From: Delphinapterus leucas
Taxonomy: Eukaryota > Chordata > Mammalia > Artiodactyla > Monodontidae
Length of the DNA stretch: 64,000 bases
Assembly: GCF_002288925.2 (NCBI RefSeq)
Contig: NW_022098021.1
Location: 6,512,138-6,576,137 of the forward strand
Direction of reading: 5' to 3'
Positions 54,681 to 64,000 of the stretch are shown piece by piece (position 1 is the stretch's first letter; each line of letters starts with the position of its first letter). The notes under the pieces are model-generated. The model did no database searches. It was not told the origin of the DNA and saw nothing but the letters and a program-made list of their open reading frames with translations. Both the position numbers and the translations under genes were made by a program.

Positions 54681-57600
54681 CTGATCCTGTAAGCGGAGCC
54701 CACTCTGGGGCGGGTGGGGAGGCCCACGGCACCTCCTTCGTCCCCGCAGTGCGTGGCCCGTCAGGGAGAGCAGGGGGCCGCCCGGAGTCGGCACGGCGAG
54801 CGGGTCTCCGCGATGCGGGGCTCCCTGTGCGCCCAGCACGTGCAGAGAATCAGGACCCACTCCTCCGCACGTGGCAAAGTACTTGGCTGTTCTCACAGGC
54901 AAGAACCTTATCTGCATGGGTCTTCTGAAGAAAGCACTATGGCAGGAAGACAGAATGTTTCAGAAACAACTGCCTCCAGAGGGGAAAGGTGACTCAGGAA
55001 GAAGGGAGACAGTGTGGAAACACACGCTGTCCTACGGGACGAAGGACATTCTTTCTCCCTCCTCAGTATAAATCCGCCTCTTGGTAACCTTTGAAGGCTG
55101 AACGGAGCTTGATTTCTGGTTGCCTTTATCAGAAGAGAAGGCTGGCAATGGAAAGAACTTATTTTGTGAAAGAATCTAAATGGACTGACCTTTATTCTTT
55201 CAAAGAATATTCTGCACTTCATGTTTATTGGCTTCATCATTATGAGGCTGAGAGGGCGGGCTTCCCCAAGCTACAGGCAGGGCAAGAGCACGTCTGCAGG
55301 GTTCCGACAGCCCAAAGGACATACTGGAGGCTGCACAGAGACGGCAGCAAACCTGCACCAAAGACGCCTCGGATGGCGCCGTTCCCGGCACTGGACCACC
55401 CGCCCCGGCTCCTAGAAGCAGCGTCTGCATTTCAGGGCGATGACCTCAGGCTGCACTGAAGCTGGCCTCTAACTCCACACAGCTCTACCCTCAGTTGACG
55501 TGGTTTGTCCACCAAATCTACCACCTGGCGGTCCCCAGTGCTAATGACAATAACCAGAGGAAAAGCCAAATGGAAGACTCGGGTGTGGCATGACGAGGGA
55601 ACCTCGTGCCGGAATCTATCCCAACGTGCAGAGATGTCTCTCCTGCAGCCTGTGTCCCCTGGGTGAGCGAATCCTGACCGATGGGTGGAGCAAACAGCTT
55701 CAGCCGCTGCTCTGCCGAGGCCAAAGGCCTGAAGGAACGTCTTCGGAGCCAAATGAAGACAGCAGTCCACCAAATCCTCTTACCAACGTGCTGCCCGTCC
55801 TTCTAGCAGATTCACAGGTGGCAAATGCACTAACCCCCCCCCCATGATAAACTGGGACTTGCTTTGAACAAGTGCAGGGGTAGCTGCTGTCAAAGCTGCT
55901 TTGCAGTTGGGGGTGGGGACATGATTACAGAGAAAGAGAAGCCACTGAAGTTACCACGGGGCCCATAACCTGCCACCAAAGCTGCTACTCTTCTCTTGAC
56001 TGGAACAGACCTAAAACCTTGGGCAGATACAACCTTGGCCTGGGGTCCAATGCCAGGGGCCTCCGGCCCAAGAAACCCCCGGCAGGCAGGCCTCCTGAAG
56101 GCCAGGAATGAAAGAGCAGGCGCGCCCCACGGCTGCAGACCCCAAGCGGGCCATGGGACAAACCCACGGCCAAGATGCCCACTGGAGGGCGCAGGGGAGA
56201 TCAAGGAGGCCGCAGGCTTGCCGGGCAGAGGGGGAGGAGGCCCCAAGCCGCGGCGGCACGTGGGCACAACAAGGCAGCTCCGGCTCAGCTCCGGCTCAGC
56301 CCCGGCCCGTGAGGATGGAAGCGTCTGGAAAAAGCCGGTTGTGACTTTTACCGAGTCCTTCCCGACACGCTCTCCTCAGCCTTCCCCACCTCACTAGCAC
56401 AGTGGCTCCGCTCTACATGGAACCTCAACCGGCCTTTCGCGCCTCACACGGAATCTTCCTTTAAAATCCACAGACAGAGCAAGGACACCAGCCTGCAGAC
56501 GGAGCAGAACTCAATCAGCTCACATTCCTACCGTGTCCACCCCGACCAAGCTGCCACCATCTCTCTCTCTCACAGAAACGACATATGGACACACTCTCTC
56601 GTGCAGAAATAAGCTGGGCTTGGGTTTTTTTCCAGACTTAAGTTACCAGTCTCTGCTCTGGCCTCCCCCCTTCTGCGCCTGCCCGTCCCCCATCTCTTCT
56701 CCACCCAGGATCTGAAGTGGCCCTTCCACTCCCTGACAGCCACCCAGCACTCCCCGCTTCTCTGAGAGAAACAGCCTGCCGGCAACGGGAGCAGACAGGG
56801 GTGAGGGCCCCAGGCTGGAGAAGAGCACCACGGCCCACCCGTCCGCAGGTCCCACCTGGAGTGAGGACCCGGCCCCAGGTGGAAGGATGGCCATCTCAGA
56901 AGATGCCTGTGGCCCAGACACCTCCAGGGTCAGAGGAAAATGTTTCTCCCCATAACAAGGACACATTCATTCCTGTTTCAAATTCCTCTCTGGGATTAAT
57001 AAACCAATACCTTCAAATATATAATTAATAATGTAAGGGATTAATTTAATAAGACATAATGCTGGGCCCTCCAACGTAATTACATATTTTTACTGGCCTG
57101 AGTAGACAAGAAACGACAGACTAGAACAGTCAGTAAACATGTGTTTAAGCCCATCAAAGAATGGAAGCCTCAACCCAATACAATTAACGTGTGTCCTAAA
57201 ATGCAAGCTCCTCGAGGTCAGCAATCTCGTCTTTCAAGCCTTTCTTCCTTTAAAGCAAATAATTATATGCATAAGAGCACCCATGTGGTTCAATCCAGAT
57301 TTAAACAACTGAGTACATTTCTGATCTCTATTAATTCTCGTCCTGTTTCTTTAGTCAAAACCCCTTTGGCACTCTTTAAATTTTACCTGTAATAATTAAA
57401 CATGATCTTAATATGCTAAACCTTTAAAAACTATTTTAATCCATTGTTGATTTTGTCCCCTAAGTTTCTATTCTGACTGTGACTTAAACAAGACCTTTTT
57501 GTTTTAATCACAGAAGGGTGTGTGCATATAAAAATAATAATTTCCACTGAGATCAACTAAAAATATCAGGGGATATTTTTGTAGGTATCATGGTTTCCTA

Positions 57601-58792
57601 TTATCGGAACCAAACCTAAGTGGCAAAAAACGTTAAGATGAATCCCGAGTAAATTATAATTCAAATGAAACACAATTAGGAAATTCAGCCAGAGGCCAAA
57701 ACACAGTCCTGGTCACAGTTTTAAGAGCTCATTTAGGGAAATACACCTGGGATTGAGACCCTCACCCCCTCCTCTGTTTACAAATCTGGAGTAAAACCTA
57801 CGCCAGGTTACTTCTACACATGAGAGCCTGAGGGCGGGTACTGGGCAGTGTTCCGTTTCTTCCGGAAGGCACTTGTCTGGCTGTCCTAATCATACAAGTC
57901 AAGCACCACTCCTCTCGGGTTCTCACAGCCACTGAAAAGGGGAAGGTAGTAGTACTACAGCGCCCTGCTGCCGTGTACACACTGGTCTTAGAATGACTGC
58001 GGGACCCGCCTGGCCCGGGAAGTTTCCTACTACGTAGAAAGGAACACACTGAGAATAGGTTGTCTCGGTGAAGCCGGAAGAACTGCCTCCTGCTCGAAAC
58101 CATCTGGAAGCGTTGAGCACCGGCCTCTACGGGCCAGATTGGGTCACAAGGAAGCCCCCGGCGGGGGGGACTTCCCCGAAACAACTCCGGGGACCCGGAA
58201 GAGAGGTGGAGGCGGGCCAGGGAGTGTGCAGGGTTCCAGAGAGGAAGAGACGTGGGCGCCGCGGCCAGCTTGCGGGTGCGCGACGCCGTCCTCGGCCGGC
58301 CACCTGCCGCGGGACCACCCTCCGCCGCCCGGCGGGCTCTCCACCCGCGGCCGATAACACGTCGTGGACCTCGCGGCGGGGCGGCGTGCTCCGCTCCGCG
58401 CCATGTAAGGGAAGGTCTCGGGACGCCTGCCGGGCCCAGTGCCCGCTCCCCGTCCCCACGCCCCCGCGACCACCCGCGCGTCCCGGCGCCCGGTGCCCCG
58501 CAGGGAGCGCTGGGCCAGCACCCCGGAGGCGCCAGGTCGCCCACGCTTCCTCACGGGGTGTTGCATCATGCACCACGCCGCGCCTTCAGCGAACCAAAAT
58601 GGACTCCGTGGCGGAGACAGCCTCATGGGCACCGGCCGCGTACACCCCCGTCCGCCCTGCCCGCGCCCACCCGGAGGATGCCAGGGCTCCCCGCGCGGGC
58701 TCCGCGCCCCTCCCCGCGTCGCCGGGGTCAGCCCCCCAAGGTGACCCGGACCCGGGCAGCTGCCCCGGCGCCGGCGGAGGACGGGGACTCAC

Positions 58793-59034
58793 CGGGCCGG
58801 CGGGTGGCGGGATGCAGGCAAGACCGCGGCTGGACTGACGGACGATCGACCAAGGCTCGGCGGGACTGACGGACGGTCGGGCGGAGGCGCGGCGCGCGGG
58901 GAGCCGGAGCGGGAGACTCGGGTAACGGACGCCGGGTGGCCGCGCGCCCCGCCGGCAGCTGACCTGCCGCTCACACCTGCCGGCGCTGAGTGAATGGAGT
59001 GTTGAGGGCGGGAGGGATCGGGAGCCGGTTTCAT
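58793..59034 (-). other. upstream ORF in SLC7A1 leader, open to the splice donor
   Basis: The first ATG on the minus strand within the proposed exon 1 is at 59034-59032. It opens a frame of 80 codons plus two bases that reaches the donor without a stop (MKPAPDPSRPQHSIHSAPAG at its start). Its start context is weak (C at -3, A at +4). Rat CAT-1 mRNA is known to have a 48-codon upstream ORF controlling translation during amino-acid shortage. If this is the counterpart, its length differs and its stop must lie in another exon. If exon 1 joined coding exon 1 directly, the frame would overlap the CAT-1 start and end at 10317. Confidence 0.4.
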
Positions 59035-59036
59035 CA
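59028..59036 (-). promoter_or_regulatory. SLC7A1: candidate amino-acid response element (AARE)
   Basis: TGATGAAAC on the minus strand, embedded in GC-rich exon 1. As I remember the literature, this exact nonamer is the AARE of rat Cat-1 exon 1, a CEBP-ATF composite site bound by ATF4 and related factors during amino-acid starvation. Location in exon 1 downstream of a TATA-less promoter also agrees. It would couple SLC7A1 transcription to the integrated stress response. Confidence 0.75.
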
Positions 59037-59449
59037 GCCGCGCCCCGCTCCCTGCGCCCGCCCCCAGCGCCCCGCCGTCCGGCCCGCTCGCCAGCGTCAC
59101 CGCCTGGCACCAATGGCAGCACGGCGCGGCGGCGGCTCCGGGAGCGGGCGGCGGCGGGGGCGGGGCGCGGCGTCTTCGCGCGCCCCGCGCCCTAACCTGG
59201 GATTCCCCCGCGGGTGGGCGGCGCCTGCCGACGCGCTGGTGGTCGTCCCGCCTGCGTGCGGCCATCCCTCGGGCAGTGGGAGCCCGCCTGCATCCTCGGG
59301 TCCCCGCAGACCCCCGCGCGGGCCCGACTGGCGCGGCCGCCGGACTGTCCACCCGACCGCAGGCCCCGGCGAGCGGACCCCGGCGAGCGGACCCCGCGCT
59401 CGCGGCCAGTTTGCCTCCCCCAAAATGAGAAGATTGGGGAGGGACTTCA

Positions 59450-61105
59450 AGGTTGGTTTTTTTTTTAAATTATGATAAACCTTCATTTCTTTGTCATTGG
59501 AATATTTTATTGCTGTTCCCTTACTTTCAACAAATAATGTATCCTCGCCCCTTGTCCGGAAGGGCCGGAAGCCTGAATCTGCCTGTGCCCCTGGCGGTAG
59601 GACGAGCACCTGGCCGGCGGGCCTGTCTCCGCGGCTACTTCCGGAGCTACTCTCCCCGAGATGGCAGAAACTAGCACCGGGTCCCACCGCGCTCACCTCA
59701 CAGGCTCCCTCTTGGCGCCCAAAACCAAGCAGAAGCCACAGTCTATAGAGATCCAGTAACCTGTGACATGAGAGAGGTAAGTAGGTCATAGATTAACCCC
59801 GCCAGCCTCCTCTCTAACTTTGCAGGAAAACAGGAAAAACGATAGTACGGTGTCCACGGCCTTTGAGTCCTTTCCACGCTTCCTACCCAACCCCCCTCCC
59901 CCCGCAATGTCCTTGGTCAGTGATGGGGCCTCATTATCAGCCACAGGGTGCGATATTCTTGGAATTACACTAGCAATTTATAAAGCATATAACTGCAGGG
60001 TGCTACTAGCTTCAGAAGCGTTTTCGTGAACACATAGCAATGGACTAGTATTTGCAAGGCACTTTGGAGTGTTTGGTATCATAATCAGTGACTACATACA
60101 CGTTGTTTTAAAACAAAATTTCAGTTTCAACTGTTCATTGGTGAAAGGATGCTCTCAAGTTGCATTAAGGAGGTCTCCTGTGCTGGGGCTCTTCCTGAAT
60201 CCCACACAGCCTCCTTAACCCGCTGACACTGCCATCATAGGATTTCACAGAGGGAAGCCTGGTGTGATTCAAGGACCACCAGCTTTGCCTTTGCACTTGA
60301 TCTGGATTTGAATCTGAATTCTACTCTTTCATTCCTTTATGGTTTTCCACAAGCTATTTCACTTCTGTTTGGAGCTTATAAACCTTTTATTCTTAGCAGA
60401 ATATCCCTTAGTACTTGAAATATGATTGTGGGATTTTTTTTTTTTTTTACTCTTGGCAGTATAAAATAGAACTTAATAGATTGTAGAGATGCTCTGCTCG
60501 GGCAACAAGCAGACGGATCATAGAGTTAGTATCTGTAAATTCTGAGAGCAAGTGTTCCAGGCCCTGATGGGTGTATGGGTAGAACTCAACCAAGACAATT
60601 GTCAGCACTGTGCTCCATTTAGCAGCCTCACCCAGCAGACTTCGTCTTCAGTAAAACTGTAGGAGACCCTCCATGACAAGGCCCGTGAGCAAGCAACTTG
60701 CTGGCAGAAAAGATTCAGTGCGAACCAGGGGAAGAATAATGATGCTCAAAGCCTGAGCAAAAAGTTAGGGGAAAATGTCGAAAAAACTCGCTGGATTTAT
60801 AAATAAAGCGAAATCAGGCAGGTTAGGATCACACGCAGGTCCAGAGGGATCATGAGTGACAGGCCACCCTGATGAGACTCAAAGAACAGCGGATCCAAGA
60901 TTCCAAAGACTGTTAAGGAAAGGAAATGCTAGAATTTAAGCCCTAGGAGCACCATCCAGGGTGAAGGTGGACAGACCAAGTCCCGGGCCAGCACCGTTAG
61001 GCAGGATGCGGTCCAGAAAACGTAGAGAATCAGGGTCAGACAGATGCGGTTTTGGACTAAACTCTACCTCCTGCTAGCTGCTGGCCTAGGGGAATTGTGT
61101 TTGTC
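59450..61105. other. upstream intergenic sequence
   Basis: AT-richer sequence upstream of SLC7A1. A poly-T run lies at about 60436-60448. A MIR-like stretch ('tttgaatctgaattctactc', 'aagctatttcacttctgttt') lies near 60300-60400. No gene or exon was recognised. In human the next genes are far away, so none was expected. Confidence 0.6.
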
Positions 61106-61109
61106 CTCT

Positions 61110-61438
61110 TTTAACAACATACTGTATGATGCCAACTTCTGGAAAAAGCTAAATTATGAAGACAATAAAAAGATCAGTGGTTGCCAGAGGCTTGTCGGGG
61201 GAAGAAGTGGGAGGGATGAATAAGTAGCGCACGGGGATGTTTAGGGCAGTGAAACTACTCTTAACGATACTGTAAGGAGGCTACACGTCATTACATGGTT
61301 GTCAAAAACCACAGAATGTCCAACACAGACAGTAAACCTTTATATTAACTACAGAATTTAGCTAATAATAATGTGTCCACATTGGCTCATCAGTCATAGC
61401 AAATGCACCACAACAATTCAAGATGTTAATAATAGGGG
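61110..61438 (+). repeat. L1 LINE 3' fragment
   Basis: Forward L1 3' sequence: 'aaaaagatcagtggttgcca', 'gggcagtgaaactactctta', 'acatggttgtcaaaaaccac' and 'tgtccacattggctcatcag'. It is interrupted at 61.44 kb by a truncated CHR SINE. Confidence 0.7.
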
Positions 61439-61439
61439 A

Positions 61440-61530
61440 GGGCTTCCCTGATGGCGCAGTGGTTGAGAGTCCACCTGCCGATGCAGGGGACACGGGTTCG
61501 TGCCCCGGTCCGGGAAGATCCCACATGTTG
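61440..61530 (+). mobile_element. 3'-truncated CHR SINE
   Basis: First about 90 bp of a CHR SINE (GGGCTTCCCTGATGGCGCAG through 'gggaagatcccacatg'), after which similarity stops abruptly at about 61529. The 5' end is intact but the 3' half and A-tail are missing. That is the reverse of the usual 5' truncation, so a later deletion or rearrangement is likely. It faces a reversed CHR copy 230 bp away. Confidence 0.88.
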
Positions 61531-61740
61531 GTTTCCCTCCCCCTCATCCCGTACTGGAGGACTCCTCTGGACACAGATCAGATGCCAGTGGCAGCACTTC
61601 TGGATGGCTTTCATTTTAATAACAGGTGGCCATCCCCACCGCAAGCACTCTGGGACCCCAGGTCCGAAACCATCCTCTAGAGAAACATGGTATGCGTGCA
61701 TCAATCCAGAGCCTAAGGATACATCATCAGAAGTGGTGTA

Positions 61741-61788
<48 letters not shown>

Positions 61789-61980
61789 GGTACGCGGTCC
61801 TCTCGCTGTCGTGGCCTCTCCGGTTGCAGAGCACAGGCTCCGGATGCGCAGGCTCAGCGGCCATGGCTCACGGGCCCAGCCACTCCGCGGCATGCGGGAT
61901 CTTCCTGGACCGGGGCACGAACCTGCGTGCCCTGCATCGGCAGGCGGACTTTCAACCACTGCGCCACCAGGGAAGCCCTA
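61741..61980 (-). mobile_element. CHR SINE (young subfamily), reverse orientation
   Basis: Reverse CHR copy. On the plus strand it starts with a long T tract (about 61757-61786, preceded by TTTTC repeats), then 'gcggtacgcggtcctctcgc', and ends 'ccactgcgccaccagggaag' near 61976. Same young subfamily as at 16.9 and 33.1 kb. A target duplication is not obvious. Confidence 0.92.
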
Positions 61981-63274
61981 ATTAATTGTTTCATTGTCTG
62001 TCTTCCCCCCGCTAGGCTGAAACTCCATAAAGGCAAAGCCCTTTTGTACCTGTGCACCGCTGTGTGCTAAGCAGAGTGCCTGCACAGAAGAGGCATTCAC
62101 ACATTAGTTAAATGATGAGTAACCGGAGGGGATTCCAGATGAGAAGCAGGGATTCTACATGAAGCAGTGATGGGAAGGATAAAGCCCCACTATCTTTTCT
62201 CAGCTCCTCCCCAACTGGCTACAGATTGGAAATCTTATTACCCTCAAAGACAGCTCCCCGTTTCATTGTCTCCTATCCTCCTCATTTCTCAGAGACAGAT
62301 GCTATGAGATCATTGCAGTCTTTTGGAGATCCAGGTCCCCAATCCCATAATATAAGGCTCTATTCAGGAGAGGAGAGATATGAATACTTCCAAGGAAGTA
62401 CTCTTGGGCACATCATTTTAGTTAATTATCATCATCTCATCAAACCATCACCTTATTGAATACTCCCAAAGATAAATCTTTGTGTTCTTATTAACCATTT
62501 CCCTAAAATAGTAGGAGACCAAGGATAATCTGTCCCTGACTTCTTCCTTGGAGATTCGTGTTTCCACAAGTCACAGCCAACCATAGTTTTAAATGGTCAA
62601 AAACAGAAACAACGACTTCTCTGTGTTAGTCAAGAATCACTCAATTGCAGGTAATCCATACCTGATTCAAACAACTCTAGGAAATCTTTTAAATTTATTG
62701 TTACATAACTGCGAAGTTTAGGATTTGCCAGATGTACGTATGTCTGGAGCTAGGTTTTCAAAATATATCTCAATCTCTCTATCTCGCAGTTTTCCTGATG
62801 GCTGTATTCTTTGCCAAATCTCTCATTGGTAAAAGCAGTGGTTTTTGAAGTGCAGCGAAGAAGGAAACCCCTTCCAGCATCCATTTCAGTCCTACAAAAG
62901 GACCACAATAGGCTCTGCTTGGGTCGCATGCCCAAGCTTACATACCTCCCCCTGATTCCTGCAGAGTGGTGTTCTCTTTTGAGCTAGCCTGGGTCACATA
63001 CCCACCTCTGTGGGGCAGGGGGACAGTGCAGAGAGGAGGTTGATTGGCAATTCCACTAGTATCACAGAAATAGAGGAAGAGGTAGTCCCCACAGGGAAGG
63101 AATGTGAGGAGACAAGAAAGAAACTGGTGTCCACTCTCTATTTCCACTCCCCTGCTCGTTCAGCTGTCCCCCAGCCCATACTAGAGGCATCTGGACCATG
63201 TGTTTTTCGTGTGTTACCACCATCCAGCTCCAGCGACCACTCCAGGCACATCTGCCCTGTCTCTGAGGCACATA
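61981..63274. other. intergenic sequence without recognised features
   Basis: Mixed AT-rich intergenic DNA. No gene, SINE or RNA gene was recognised; short open frames on both strands look random. Confidence 0.6.
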
Positions 63275-64000
63275 TGCCCTTGAAATAGTGATTTCATTTC
63301 CTTTGGATAAATACCCAGAAGTGAAATTACTGGATCATATGGTAGCTCTAGTTTTGATTTCTTGAGGAATCTCCGTACCATTTTCCTTAGTGGCTGTACC
63401 AATTTACATTCCCACCAACAGTGCACAAGTTTCTTTTCTTTGATAATAGCCATTCTGTGTCATTGCTTGCTCTTCTCTTGTAGACAGCATATAATTGGAC
63501 TTTTTAAAATTCATTCTTCCAATTTCTACTTCTTAATTGGAATGTTTAATCCATTTACATTTAACATAATTACTAGTAGGTTAGGGCTTTTGTATGTCAT
63601 TTAAAATTTTCTTTATGTCATGTCTTTTTCCCTTTATTTCTTCGTTACTGCCTTCTTTTGTGTTAGATAAAATTTCCTAGCATACCATTTAAATTATCTA
63701 TTGTTTCTTTACTATATATTTTTGAGATTTTTTTTTTATTGGGTGCCCTGGCAATTAAAATGAAATTGTAACTTAGAACAATCTAGTTTGGATTAATAGC
63801 AATTTAAATAGTCTGCTAAACTTTTGCTTCTTTATATTCCGTTCCCTCCCTTTTCTTTATACTTTTATTGTCATACAAATTACATCTTTATACACCGTAA
63901 GCCCAACAAGGTAGTTTTATAATTGTTGCTTTGTACAGTTGGCCTTAAATCCAAAAGAAGAAAAAAACTACAAATGAAGACACATTTGTACTATCTTTGT
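63275..64000 (-). repeat. L1 LINE fragments, reverse orientation
   Basis: The reverse strand from about 63453 encodes a short stretch of the L1 ORF2 C-terminal region (reading [10 protein letters not shown], then [13 protein letters not shown]). This is a dead fragment of LINE-1 reverse-transcriptase protein. From about 63460 to the window end, AT-rich sequence such as 'gtttaatccatttacattta' also matches reversed L1 internal sequence, so at least two L1 pieces are joined here. Confidence 0.75.

Larger units (their letters stand above)
58793..59080 (-). other. SLC7A1: SLC7A1 noncoding exon 1 (5' end estimated)
   Basis: Proposed first exon. The 3' boundary rests on an excellent donor, G|GTGAGT, at 58792-58787 (minus strand) in the CpG island. 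The 5' end at about 59080 is only an estimate: in rat the amino-acid response element is reported about 45 bases into exon 1, and the identical nonamer sits at 59036-59028 here. The resulting leader (about 290 bases plus 14 in the next exon) is near the 270 bases I recall for rat Cat-1. Within it is a direct repeat of GGACTGACGGACG (plus 58832-58844 and 58863-58875). Confidence 0.55.
58150..59420. promoter_or_regulatory. SLC7A1: CpG island covering SLC7A1 promoter and exon 1
   Basis: About 1.3 kb of very GC-rich, CpG-dense sequence, in sharp contrast to the AT-rich DNA starting at about 59450. It contains an inverted CCAAT box (59110-59114; CCAAT on plus, ATTGG on minus) and GC boxes at 59056-59065 and 59155-59166. 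No TATA box was seen in the expected place, which agrees with the TATA-less Sp1-type promoter reported for rat Cat-1. The island extends some 600 bp into intron 1. A 14-bp tandem repeat (ccccggcgagcgga twice) lies near 59365-59393. Confidence 0.9.

Noticed and set aside
58068..58838. 256-codon open frame on the plus strand in the CpG island
   Set aside because: GC-rich islands have few stop codons. The translation is a Pro/Arg/Gly/Ala-rich string with no domain, and it overlaps the SLC7A1 first intron and exon in antisense.
58586..59122. 178-codon minus-strand frame over SLC7A1 exon 1
   Set aside because: It starts at GTG, not ATG, and runs straight across a good splice donor; low-complexity CpG-island translation.
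61451..61981. Overlapping frames of about 176 codons on both strands
   Set aside because: They are translations of the inverted CHR SINE pair and a poly-T/poly-A tract (runs of Phe or Lys).
63214..63453. Possible small protein gene on the minus strand
   Set aside because: The sequence is a decayed L1 ORF2 C-terminal fragment.

Overview
This is mammalian nuclear DNA, most likely from a cetacean (whale or dolphin). Evidence for a mammal: split genes with GT-AG introns, MIR, L1 and hAT relics, and one CpG island. Evidence for a cetacean: many tRNA-derived SINEs of the CHR type, which characterise the hippo/whale clade. Several are full length with clear target-site duplications. I saw no ruminant BovB or Bov-A repeats. 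The species assignment is inference from the repeats.

One gene was recognised with confidence: the 5' half of SLC7A1 (CAT-1, the y+ high-affinity arginine/lysine/ornithine transporter), on the minus strand. Its promoter and noncoding first exon lie in a CpG island at about 58.1-59.4 kb. Intron 1 spans about 48 kb (10651-58792). Six coding exons follow at 10267-10636, 7034-7192, 5193-5367, 3478-3599, 2773-2995 and 1910-2049. Together they encode residues 1-396 with all reading phases matching and no disabling change. The remaining third of the protein (about 230 residues in other mammals) lies beyond the left edge of the window.

Layout from left to right: 1-1.9 kb is intron after coding exon 6; 1.9-10.65 kb holds the six coding exons and short introns; 10.65-58.8 kb is the giant first intron, filled with CHR SINEs, old L1, MIR, hAT and mariner relics and a few simple repeats; 58.1-59.4 kb is the CpG-island promoter and exon 1; 59.5-64 kb is upstream intergenic DNA with L1 pieces and an inverted pair of CHR SINEs.

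The most useful regulatory observation is a nonamer, TGATGAAAC, in exon 1 (minus strand, 59028-59036). As I recall, it is identical to the amino-acid response element described in exon 1 of the rat Cat-1 gene. Its ATG also opens an upstream reading frame that stays open to the exon 1 splice donor. Neither strand shows evidence of an undescribed multi-gene system. The long open frames on the plus strand inside intron 1 have no recognisable domains, and most start at GTG in the translation I used, so they look like chance. Other structures worth checking are a perfect 16-bp inverted repeat at 37109-37176, inverted CHR SINE pairs in the pre-mRNA, two mariner-type hairpins and a 42-bp tandem duplication.
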